This document shows positions 1 through 5,290 of a stretch of 8,261 nucleotides of DNA, piece by piece (the first letter of the stretch is position 1; each line of letters starts with the position of its first letter). Source of the DNA: Mycobacterium sp. (lineage in GTDB: Bacteria > Actinomycetota > Actinomycetes > Mycobacteriales > Mycobacteriaceae); NCBI GenBank assembly GCA_025965815.1, contig JAOPWF010000801.1, positions 1 through 8,261 on the forward strand, given 5' to 3'. The position numbers were made by a program, and so were the translations under genes. The notes beneath the pieces were generated by a model. That model was not told where the DNA came from. It saw only the letters and a list, made by a program, of their open reading frames with translations, and made no database searches.

Positions 1-46
1 CGGTGATCCGCTGAAGCACAGCCGGGGCCGCGGCTCGGGTTGTCAT
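1..46 (-). CDS. Possible 5' end of a minus-strand gene running off the left edge
   Basis: An ATG on the minus strand at 46-44 opens a frame that stays open to the edge and reads MTTRAAAPAVLQRIT. The purine-rich GAAAGATGAG just upstream could serve as a weak ribosome binding site. Only 15 residues are visible, so the product cannot be named. It would be transcribed divergently from the integrase-like fragment at 266. The short length makes a chance open frame quite possible. Confidence 0.25.
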   Translation of the reverse strand, partial: MTTRAAAPAVLQRIT

Positions 47-265
47 CTCATCTTTCGGGTCGTGCGTACTCCACCCGATCGCGGTGTTTGAACAAAAGTG
101 TTCGAGGGCTACCTTTCGTCGTGCGAACCAGTGACCGTTGAACGTAAACGTCGAAGGCGTATGACCGTTTGCGGGTTCGAGAGTTCTCCCATTAGGCCCA
201 CCACAAAAGACCAGCTCAGGGCTACTTTCCAAAGTAGCGTCGGGAACGACGTAACGTCAGGGATT

Positions 266-445
266 GTGGCAAGCATCCACGCCCAGCAGAACCGCGCTGG
301 GGACGCCTTCCGCGTGCGCCACGATGGCCGTCAGCGCTCGCTGACCTTCGAAAACCTCCCTGCCGCCCGCGCCCGTGCCTGTCGTGTGGGGGAGCACGCC
401 AACAACTTGCGTTGCGAGGACTGGGAAACCTTCGCGGGCGCCTAA
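266..445 (+). pseudogene. Fragment resembling the N-terminal arm-binding domain of a phage-type tyrosine integrase
   Basis: From the GTG at 266 the frame reads VASIHAQQNRAGDAFRVRHD, then GRQRSLTFENLPAARARA. This follows the usual opening of actinobacterial phage integrases: an ASI-H start, a short strand ending in V-R, then DGRQRS-TF and an alanine/arginine-rich helix. That region normally forms the small N-terminal domain that binds arm-type sites. The frame drifts after about residue 36 and stops at 443-445. No core-binding or catalytic domain (R, HxxR, Y) follows in any frame I could read, so I call it a decayed remnant. The match is by pattern only and the piece is short. Its position to the left of the tRNA half at 1543 fits an integrase near its attachment site. 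Confidence 0.35.
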
Positions 446-859
446 ACTGCCATGCGAGCCAAGCAGCTGGCCACACTCGAGGACCGGCTGCGCACCCGAT
501 TCGAGTGGGGACTGATCACCGACGTCCAGCCACCCGAATCGAGCACGTCGCCGGGTACGTCGAGCCGGTCCATCTGCAACGCGGATACGACTACCGCTGG
601 CAGCAACTATCGCCCCCGCAAGCTTCAAAGCCTCTTTGATATCTGTGGCAGCACAAGGGATTTGACCGCTGCCACACGCCCAAGGCGTAGCAGCGAAAAA
701 CAACGGGTCTGTCGATACGGCAATGCGAAGTTCGCGTGTTGTGCCGTCGCTGTAATGCCCGCAAGGGTGCCGCGTGCCGCGCGGTAACGGAGACACGGAC
801 ATGCTTGCTTGGCCATCAACCACCATCGGAGAAAGCGTGTCCGCGTTGGTCATTGACCG
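446..859. other. No recognisable gene (about 410 bases)
   Basis: Several long frames overlap here on both strands, including one of about 198 codons on the minus strand that ends at 257. None shows a domain, a convincing start or a sensible composition, and I regard them as GC-rich artefacts. One plus-strand stretch (about 733-775) reads [12 protein letters not shown], which resembles the end of an HNH nuclease. The upstream cysteines and histidines that such a domain needs are not present, so it is not called as a gene. Confidence 0.5.
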
Positions 860-1210
860 CTACCGGTGTCCGCCACCGCCGCCGCCACCCCCGCTGTGAC
901 CGCCGCCACCGCCGCCGCCGCCGCCGCTATGACCGCCGCTGCCGAAGCCGCCACCGCTATGACCGCCGCTGCCGTAGCTGCCGCTGTGGTCGTAGCCGCC
1001 GTAGTCCCCAAGGTAGTAGGGGTAGTCGCCGTAATAACCAGTATTGGGAGGGGAGTTGTTGATCTGAACATTGCCGGGCGACTGGCAGATGACGCCCGAG
1101 CCGCTCCCGTTGCAGACCTGATTTGCCGCGGCAGCCGTCGGCGCGCTGGCGATCGCTACCGCGGCAGTGGCCGCCACCAACAGCGGTGTGATGTAGTTTC
1201 GGATTCGCAT
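860..1210 (-). CDS. Secreted glycine-rich protein with signal peptide
   Basis: The protein has 116 residues. MRIRNY is followed by a hydrophobic, alanine-rich segment (8-28) and a probable signal peptidase I site after AAA at about residue 29. The mature part begins with a short conserved block holding two cysteines (C33, C42; possible disulfide) and the motif PGNVQINNSPP, which I associate with a family of small mycobacterial exported proteins of unknown role. A tyrosine/aspartate-rich stretch (59-73) follows, then a low-complexity tail of GGHSGGG units ending in HR. The ATG is well placed: GAGGAAAG lies nine bases upstream. The tail is encoded by tandem GC-rich repeats, so its length probably varies between strains. 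The gene stands alone with no co-directional partner. Export is well supported; the function (for example cell-envelope association) is unknown. Confidence 0.8.
   Translation of the reverse strand: MRIRNYITPLLVAATAAVAIASAPTAAAANQVCNGSGSGVICQSPGNVQINNSPPNTGYYGDYPYYLGDYGGYDHSGSYGSGGHSGGGFGSGGHSGGGGGGGGGHSGGGGGGGGHR
924..974. repeat. In-gene direct repeat encoding the GGHSGGG tail
   Basis: A 21-base unit beginning CCGCTATGACCG occurs at 924-944 and again at 954-974, a period of 30 bases or ten codons. It encodes the repeated serine-glycine-glycine-histidine-serine-glycine-glycine block of the secreted glycine-rich protein. A further, imperfect GGHSGGG unit lies at 862-900. Such arrays expand and contract by slippage. 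Confidence 0.75.
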
Positions 1211-1227
1211 GTTGACACACTTTCCTC

Positions 1228-1242
1228 AGCACAATCTGTGCT
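1228..1242. promoter_or_regulatory. Perfect inverted repeat next to the ribosome binding site of the glycine-rich protein gene
   Basis: The sequence AGCACA-ATC-TGTGCT is a perfect 6-bp inverted repeat with a 3-base centre. On the minus strand it lies immediately before the GAGGAAAG ribosome binding site of the gene starting at 1210. It could be an operator for a dimeric regulator or a small hairpin in the leader RNA. The position is suggestive, but six base pairs can arise by chance. Confidence 0.35.
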
Positions 1243-1542
1243 CATTCCAGAATTGCGCCCCAGCGAACATTTGTCGTCACCGCTGCCACCCACCTACTGT
1301 CGCCCACTAGCTGGAATCTGCGCATACCTGGCAGCAGTCATCTGGTGCTGCCCCCAGCACGCCAGGTGCCCGCGGCGCCCGCCAGTTGGGCGCACAAAAC
1401 GCTCTATTGCGGTGACCGTTTATTCACCGCCGATGACCGAGAATCGTCCAGAATCGCCCGGATCTCGTCGGGGATGCGAGACAGTCAAACTCGTTGTCTT
1501 GCAGTCGAAAACGAGCAACAAGCGGAGCGCTCGGACCCACAG
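1243..1542. other. No complete gene (300 bases)
   Basis: Nothing complete is visible between the glycine-rich protein gene and the tRNA half. A minus-strand frame open from 1484 to the stop at 1404-1406 reads SRIPDEIRAILDDSRSSAVN and looks like a coding remnant (a C-terminal tail), but it has no start and no recognisable family. The promoter of the gene at 1210 should lie in the right-hand part of this stretch on the minus strand; I could not pick it out. Confidence 0.4.
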
Positions 1543-1589
1543 TTTGGTAATCCGTTGGTCGCGGGGTTCGAGCCCCGCCCGCCCCACGA
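1543..1589 (+). other. 3' half of a tRNA gene, probable attachment-site scar
   Basis: The sequence reads like a tRNA from the anticodon loop to the acceptor end: TAATCCG (3' anticodon stem), TTGGTC (variable region), a T arm GCGGGG-TTCGAG-CCCCGC, acceptor strand CCGCCCC (1579-1585), A1586, then CGA in place of CCA. No 5' half with a matching GGGGCGG acceptor lies upstream. The T arm carries one G more than a normal 5-bp stem with a 7-base loop, so the piece is not a working tRNA. A tRNA 3' half joined to foreign sequence near the anticodon loop is the usual product of tyrosine-integrase integration. The tRNA species is uncertain (Met- or Lys-like). Confidence 0.6.
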
Positions 1590-1592
1590 GTG

Positions 1593-2215
1593 TTAATCGC
1601 CCGCGTCGTTGACGTGGACCTCAAACATCACACGCGCGATCTTTAATCCGTCCTTAAAGCGCATGGTGTAGAAGCGTTCTCGATAATGAAGACCTTGGTG
1701 GAAAATACCCGCGACGTTCAGCGTGGCGGCCTCCAACGGTTGCGCATTCGTCACGCCCGGCGAAATCCAGCCATCTACCAATACCCATCCATGGACCTCG
1801 GCGGCGCGGATATGTTCCGTGATTCGGAAGAGCGGATCGAGAGAGTGACCGACATTATGTACTGCCATTGCCCCGGTCCCTGAAAGTCAAGGACGTATAT
1901 GTGATCCGGTCCCGGGTCCGCATCGGAGATGTAGCGCTGAAGGCCGTCTCGGATCACTAGGGACATAGTGCCGACGCGATCCACAAGCGGGTGTCGCTCG
2001 ATGGGTGTTGTCGTGTCTATCGAGCGCATCTCGTCACGAACTCTTTCGATGGCCTGGTGAGGAAGCGGCCCAGGCGTGAGCGGCGTGGTGCACGTGATCT
2101 GTTCGAGCGCTACAGGGTTAACGACGAGTAAGTTGCGGCCAACCTCCGTTGGACGGACGACCAGCAGATCAGCATGGTCGGAAGGCTTTGCCATTAGACA
2201 AATGATGCCAGCCAT
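1593..2215 (-). pseudogene. Hypothetical protein gene broken by a one-base deletion
   Basis: Two minus-strand frames join into one sensible protein. The first runs from ATG 2215 (MAGIICLMAKPSDHADLL) to IYVLDFQGPG. The second continues AMAVHNVGHSLDPLF and ends ...FEVHVNDAGD at 1593. Adding one C to the CCCC run at 1871-1874 (plus strand) merges them into 207 codons without a stop. As written, the first frame runs on to a stop near 1775. I do not recognise the family. The protein would be soluble, with no signal peptide or membrane segment. The stop lies only a few bases from the tRNA half at 1543-1589. The frame is open upstream to 2380, but that part has a low-complexity VVTVVVKTVV stretch arising from direct repeats, so I prefer the ATG at 2215. 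It may be a true pseudogene, a sequencing error in a C run, or programmed frameshifting; the first is likeliest given the decayed surroundings. Confidence 0.55.
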
Positions 2216-2331
2216 GGCGGCCTGTCCGACAACTACGTCATGGCTTCGCCGCCCTTGACGCAACCGATCGACAGGACAGGCGCGCCGGCGTGGGGAACGG
2301 CACAGGAGTGGCGCCGTTTCTGATCGGTGGG

Positions 2332-2367
2332 TGACGACAGTTTTGACGACAACGGTGACGACGGTTG
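2332..2367. repeat. Three TGACGAC direct repeats with a 12-bp period
   Basis: TGACGAC begins at 2332, 2344 and 2356, exactly 12 bases apart. The five bases between copies differ (AGTTT, AACGG, GGTTG). A conserved core with variable spacers looks more like a multi-site protein-binding array or iteron set than a simple tandem duplication. It lies about 120 bases upstream of the ATG proposed for the minus-strand gene at 2215. The protein that would bind is unknown. Confidence 0.5.
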
Positions 2368-2817
2368 CTGCCTCAACCACGCCGCCTACACGACAGTTCG
2401 ATAGCTATCGCGCCTGGTCACGGCATCCGCCTGCTCCTGGCAGTGTGGCGGTCGCCTGAGTACGACTTAGTGGCTGGTATCGACAACGACCCTGTCCTGC
2501 AGCGAGATTCGTGCCGGTCCCGGTGCTTCTTCGCGGAAGCCGGTTGACGGAATCGGGTCTTATCGGCAGCCCGGGGTTGAAGAAGTCGTGGCGCAAAAAC
2601 GATCGCGGCTGACGGAGGGACCGGTTACGGGCCGCGCCCACGCGCACTTGTTCAAATCGCAGATGTTAGCGTGATGAAGTGACCGATCATCCCACCTGGC
2701 AAAGCAACGCCCAGCAATAAGTTCAAAGTCTTCATAAGTTGGTCGGGCACAGTCGCAAGACAGGGGACGACCGTCTGGCGCGATCTCACCCAGACGTCTA
2801 CCACGTCGTCACTCCGT
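2368..2817. other. No recognisable complete gene (450 bases)
   Basis: No frame here has a convincing start and domain. A minus-strand frame from GTG 2804 to the stop at 2652 would give 50 residues, including the hydrophobic stretch MKTLNLLLGVALPGGMIGHF. It could be a small membrane peptide or the decayed C-terminus of a longer gene upstream. It lacks a clear ribosome binding site and is not called as a gene. Confidence 0.35.
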
Positions 2818-3018
2818 TCATGTGCGGAGAAGACATCGGCGTTGGTGACCGCTCGCTACCCACGATCGCGACGGAACTGGCAGGAACAACATTCGGCCAG
2901 CGACGATGACGGTCACGAGTCCGACCGCGACGGCAACCCAAGCCGCCAGCGCTGACCAACCTTTCGGCGACATGTGGTTGTGCAGCCATCGGTAGGTCGG
3001 TTCGAGCCTGCCGGTCAT
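2818..3018 (-). CDS. Possible remnant of a small membrane protein
   Basis: From ATG 3018 the frame gives 66 residues: MTGRLEPTYRWLHNHMSPKG, then one strongly hydrophobic segment (WSALAAWVAVAVGLVTVIVA, residues 21-40) that would span the membrane, then an arginine-rich end with no recognisable features. The first 50 residues look coding; the last 15 look like read-through in a wrong frame. The hydrophobic frame at 2652-2804 might have been its continuation before frameshifts. There is no good ribosome binding site and no family match that I recognise. A second, overlapping minus-strand frame (2798-3253) is arginine/glycine-rich and looks like a shadow. Confidence 0.2.
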   Translation of the reverse strand: MTGRLEPTYRWLHNHMSPKGWSALAAWVAVAVGLVTVIVAGRMLFLPVPSRSWVASGHQRRCLLRT

Positions 3019-3275
3019 GTCCAACGGCAGCCACGACTCCCACAGCGGCCAAGATGCCGGTCGGCCACCACTGCGCAACCCTGTGCCCCAACCTCATGCG
3101 GAATCGTAGGCAGCCATGCCGACAGAATTGGCCTGGCGCGCCGTTTGCTGTCGCGGCGCATCTCCCGCAGCGTGGAGGATCAGTGGAGGACTTTCGGCGC
3201 TGAAACGAGAAAGATCGGTCTGTCTGGCGGCCCGATCCGTCTCGCGAAAACACCGCTCTAACTGCAATTTTAGTC

Positions 3276-3320
3276 TGGTGCGCCGTCAGGGTTTCGAACC
3301 CCGGACCCGCTGATTAAGAG
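3276..3320 (-). other. 3' half of tRNA-Lys(CUU), probable attachment site
   Basis: Read on the minus strand, this is a clean tRNA 3' half. The anticodon loop CTCTTAA is followed by the 3' anticodon strand TCAGC, variable region GGGTC, T arm CGGGG-TTCGAAA-CCCTG, acceptor strand ACGGCGC, discriminator A and encoded CCA. The anticodon CTT specifies lysine. The matching 5' half (expected to begin GCGCCGT) is absent: the sequence upstream of the loop (complement of 3321 onward) does not form the anticodon stem, and similarity stops at the loop. This is the typical boundary of a tyrosine-integrase attachment site, tRNA-Lys being a common integration target. In attR geometry, the inserted element lies on the higher-coordinate side. 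Confidence 0.75.
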
Positions 3321-3350
3321 ACAGTTCGTCTGGACGGTTGCGGTTGGTTC

Positions 3351-3387
3351 CACACTGCGGACCAACGCCGCGGTGGCAGTGTGTTTT
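3351..3387 (+). terminator. Candidate intrinsic terminator hairpin
   Basis: CACACTGC (3351-3358) pairs perfectly with GCAGTGTG (3376-3383) and is followed at once by TTTT (3384-3387). The 17-base loop can close further through ACC/GGT at 3361-3363 and 3372-3374. It would stop plus-strand transcription. No plus-strand gene ends just upstream, so it may instead mark the end of the integrated element or be left from a lost gene. The T run is short. Confidence 0.4.
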
Positions 3388-3392
3388 GGATG

Positions 3393-3404
3393 GGCATGCA
3401 TGCC
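3393..3404. repeat. Perfect 12-bp palindrome
   Basis: GGCATGCATGCC equals its own reverse complement. It lies ten bases after the hairpin at 3351-3387 and about 70 bases inside the proposed element boundary at the tRNA-Lys half. It could be a dimer-binding site, but nothing else points to a function. Confidence 0.35.
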
Positions 3405-3517
3405 GGTTCGGGTCGGACGATTCCGCTTGATTCCGTGTCATTTGCGGAGTAAAAGCGTCACCTGGCGTTATGCGCGCTAGCGAATTTGCTGTGCCGCGGG
3501 GCCTTACGCTGACACGC

Positions 3518-3686
3518 GTGGACACCCGGGACGACCTGACCATCGTGAGGGTGGACCTGTGTGACGAGAGCCTGAAGTCACACCGGGTACGGCCCGCAGG
3601 CACCGGACGCAGACAGCAGCCTCAGCCGCGATGACGACGGGTTCATGGCAGGAATCGGCGGGCTGGTGAACGACCAGGACGACTGA
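3518..3686 (+). pseudogene. Possible small acidic protein gene with a frameshift
   Basis: From GTG 3518 the frame reads VDTRDDLTIVRVDLCDESLK and on to HRVRPAGTG, then turns arginine/glutamine-rich and stops at 3634. Removing one base near 3609 leads into a frame reading ADSSLSRDDDGFMAGIGGLV and ending NDQDD at 3684-3686. The joined product would be about 55 residues, acidic and soluble. No family is recognised and the 5' side has no clear ribosome binding site, so this may be coincidence. The rest of 3321-3826 holds only the hairpin and palindrome listed separately. Confidence 0.22.
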
Positions 3687-3826
3687 TGCGAGTTTGCCGG
3701 GCGGACGTGTCACCGCCGATCTAATCGCAGCTCCCACACAGCTTCACCGATTTGCCCACCCGACCGTCGACGTCGGCGATAACGTTTGCTCACGGTTCTC
3801 TGGCGCCACGAAGGGATATGGACTTG

Positions 3827-4144
3827 ATGCGCTGCATCATCGCTCTGATCACCACTGTCGGCGGCGCAATCTTCATCGTGGCCGCTCCAGCGCCGACAGC
3901 TAGGGCCGACGAATGTGGCCCCGGCGAATACTGGTCGAGCGCTCACCAAACTTGCGTTGAATCCCCCGACAGCTCCAACTCGGGCGTCACCGCCATATGT
4001 GGCGACGGCTCCGACTCGCACAGTTTGAGTCATAGTGGCACCTGCTCCCGCCACGGCGGCGTGGCCCAATGGTGCCCCTGCGCTTCTGCGTCTGGACAAT
4101 CCGCTCATGAGCAGGAGGCCGATAACTACGTGTTGGTCCATTGA
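3827..4144 (+). CDS. Secreted DUF3761 family protein
   Basis: The protein has 105 residues. MRCIIALITTVGGAIFIVAA forms a signal peptide with probable cleavage after ARA at residue 27. The mature part starts DECGPGEYWSSAHQTC and then carries the DUF3761 signature: C58-G-D-G, S/H-rich spacer, SGTCSRHGGVAQW (70-82). Four cysteines (30, 43, 58, 73) could form two disulfides outside the membrane; C83 and C85 follow. The family is small, exported and of unknown function, and common in mycobacteria. I chose ATG 3827 because AAGGGA (3811-3816) is then ten bases upstream; ATG 3818 would be too close. After W82 the sequence (CPCASASGQSAHEQ...) is unlike the usual short end of the family, so the C-terminus may have been altered by an old frameshift. 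The stop overlaps the start of the next gene. Confidence 0.75.
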   Translation: MRCIIALITTVGGAIFIVAAPAPTARADECGPGEYWSSAHQTCVESPDSSNSGVTAICGDGSDSHSLSHSGTCSRHGGVAQWCPCASASGQSAHEQEADNYVLVH

Positions 4145-4482
4145 AGCGATTGACGACGGTTGTAGCGGTCGGCGTTGCGTTGCTGGGTGGATGCACTGGC
4201 AACAGCGGTCCAAGCGTCGACCAGAGTGCTGCCGCGCCATCTCGTCCTGCTGACGAGCAGGCGGCGCTGGACGCCGTTGCGCCCGCTTGCCAGGAGGACC
4301 CGGAGAAGCTCGATGCCGAAGCGAAGAATGCCGCGCAGATACTCGCTGAGCGAGGAGTGAACGACGAGACTGTGGTAACGATGTTGCGTCATCTGCGGCA
4401 GTCGATCCCGGATAGCGCGCCGGTGTTGCCTTGTGTTCAAAATCTCGCGGTCTATATCCAGCTGAGGGCGCCCGGCACCTGA
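4141..4482 (+). CDS. Small putative lipoprotein
   Basis: TTG 4141 overlaps the TGA of the DUF3761 gene (TTGA), which suggests translational coupling and a two-gene operon. The 113-residue product begins MKRLTTVVAVGVALLGGC: a short positive end, a hydrophobic core and a lipobox LGGC with the lipidated cysteine at 18. The mature part is alanine-rich and probably helical: a Ser/Pro linker to about residue 38, then one domain with two cysteines (C50 and C99), containing an AEAKNAAQILAERGVNDETV helix pair. It resembles the general plan of small mycobacterial lipoproteins such as DUF732 members, but lacks their clear signature, so the family is left open. No ribosome binding site is seen in front of the TTG, in line with coupling. 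A TTG at 4150 is the alternative start. Confidence 0.65.
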   Translation: MKRLTTVVAVGVALLGGCTGNSGPSVDQSAAAPSRPADEQAALDAVAPACQEDPEKLDAEAKNAAQILAERGVNDETVVTMLRHLRQSIPDSAPVLPCVQNLAVYIQLRAPGT

Positions 4483-4843
4483 GACGACGAAAAGATTGTG
4501 AACAACAACGCGGCACGAGATACACTGTGCGGCAAGGTTTTTCGTCTGGCATGTGCCCGAATAGTGGTGGACGCCACCAACTACAGCAAATCGCATAATA
4601 GCCCGTGACCAGTGATGGGGAGCACGTGCAAAGTCTATGACGCCAAACCCTGCGCACTTCCGGAGCCGGTTCGCCTCGGCCCTGAATACGGGGACCCCGA
4701 TTTTTCTCCGCGCAGCAAACTTCTCCCGTATAACCGCTGGTCAGAGCGTTGCAGAAGTAGAATACAAGTTAAAATGCGCGCGAATACGCGTTTGCTCGAG
4801 CCCCAGTAACCATATACATAGCCATGAAAGTTAGTGTACTACA
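4483..4843. other. Intergenic stretch of 361 bases without a supported gene
   Basis: Two overlapping plus-strand frames of 65 codons each (4612-4809, 4637-4834) have no ribosome binding site or recognisable domain, and I treat them as chance. The stretch is more AT-rich from about 4690 onward, suggesting a different origin or a regulatory region ahead of the small helix-turn-helix genes. A weak promoter-like pair is TTGTGA (4496-4501) and TACACT (4521-4526), 19 bases apart. A small hairpin, AGTGGTGG-ACG-CCACCAACT with one bulged A, lies at 4563-4582. Confidence 0.4.
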
Positions 4844-5005
4844 ATGCATTTCGCAACAGACCCGAATGACCGCCGCAGAATCCCGCAGGAGCAGATGAAC
4901 CAGCGCGATGCCGAGGTTGCCAGGCTGCGCCGTGCCGGGACGCCGTCCCGCGCGATCGCCGAGCGCTTGGACATGGCGCAGCTTGAGGCGGCGGGGCGTC
5001 GGTGA
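4844..5005 (+). CDS. Very small helix-turn-helix protein, apparently shortened
   Basis: From ATG 4844 the frame gives 53 residues: MHFATDPNDRRRIPQEQMNQ, then RDAEVARLRRAGTPSRAIAE and RLDMAQLEAAGRR. The middle matches the first helices of a resolvase/transposase-like helix-turn-helix (EVARLRRAGxSxRAIAERLxM). The part that should supply the recognition helix is missing; after RLDMAQ the protein goes straight into LEAAGRR. It may be an internally deleted DNA-binding protein. ATG 4895 is an alternative start with AGGAG three bases upstream. The TGA overlaps the next ATG (TGATG), so the two are probably translated together. Function unknown; DNA binding is an inference from sequence pattern. Confidence 0.5.
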   Translation: MHFATDPNDRRRIPQEQMNQRDAEVARLRRAGTPSRAIAERLDMAQLEAAGRR

Positions 5006-5178
5006 TGGCCGGGGAGATGTCCGCCGCGCAGCGTGATCGGCTGATCTGGCATTTGCGTCATGTGCGGCGTTGGCCGCTGGAACGTATTGGTAACGAGGTC
5101 GGGCTATCACGGTCGGGAGTGAGTCGTGCTTTGGCCCGTATTTCCGACCAGCGTCCTGGGCGTGCGCGGGCACAGTAA
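5005..5178 (+). CDS. Small helix-turn-helix protein
   Basis: This frame starts in the TGATG overlap with the preceding small ORF and encodes 57 residues. It contains a complete-looking helix-turn-helix at about 24-46: PLERIGNEVGLSRSGVSRAL. Helix one ends in the typical I-G-x-E-V-G, and L-S-R-S-G-V-S-R-A-L is the recognition helix. The rest is arginine-rich, ending GRARAQ. Such tiny DNA-binding proteins occur in actinobacterial mobile elements, probably as regulators or as partial replication or recombination proteins. The two tandem HTH ORFs could be halves of one former protein. Its targets cannot be seen from sequence; the DUF732 lipoprotein gene follows 112 bases downstream. Confidence 0.6.
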   Translation: MAGEMSAAQRDRLIWHLRHVRRWPLERIGNEVGLSRSGVSRALARISDQRPGRARAQ

Positions 5179-5290
5179 GCCCGCCTACCCCCGGTGTGAT
5201 GGGACAGGCTGTGGGGCACAGGTCGTGTTCCGCGATCGTGACGACCTCCCCGGCCCGCTGTGTGAGACTGCCGGAGGGGAGACGCGTTAC

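Noticed and set aside
88..105. TTGAAC-AAAAGT-GTTCGA as a possible LexA (SOS) box
   Set aside because: The mycobacterial SOS box has four bases between the half sites; here there are six.
733..775. [12 protein letters not shown] as an HNH nuclease end
   Set aside because: The upstream zinc-binding cysteines and the HNH histidines are not found in any frame, so the likeness rests on one short motif.
257..853. A 198-codon minus-strand open frame
   Set aside because: No domain, no ribosome binding site and an unnatural mix of residues. It overlaps the integrase-like fragment on the other strand, and long chance frames are common at this GC content.
862..985. GC-rich tandem repeats as a possible CRISPR or intergenic repeat array
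   Set aside because: The repeats are in frame and encode the glycine-rich tail of a secreted protein; there are no regular spacers.
866..1612. A 248-codon plus-strand frame over the glycine-rich gene
   Set aside because: Its alanine/valine repeats are the complement of the glycine codons of the real minus-strand gene, which has a signal peptide and a ribosome binding site.
3710..4657. A 315-codon minus-strand frame
   Set aside because: It is arginine-rich, has no domain, and lies opposite two plus-strand genes with clear export signals and family motifs.
4612..4834. Two overlapping 65-codon plus-strand frames
   Set aside because: Neither has a ribosome binding site, a domain or support from neighbours, and they overlap each other in different frames.
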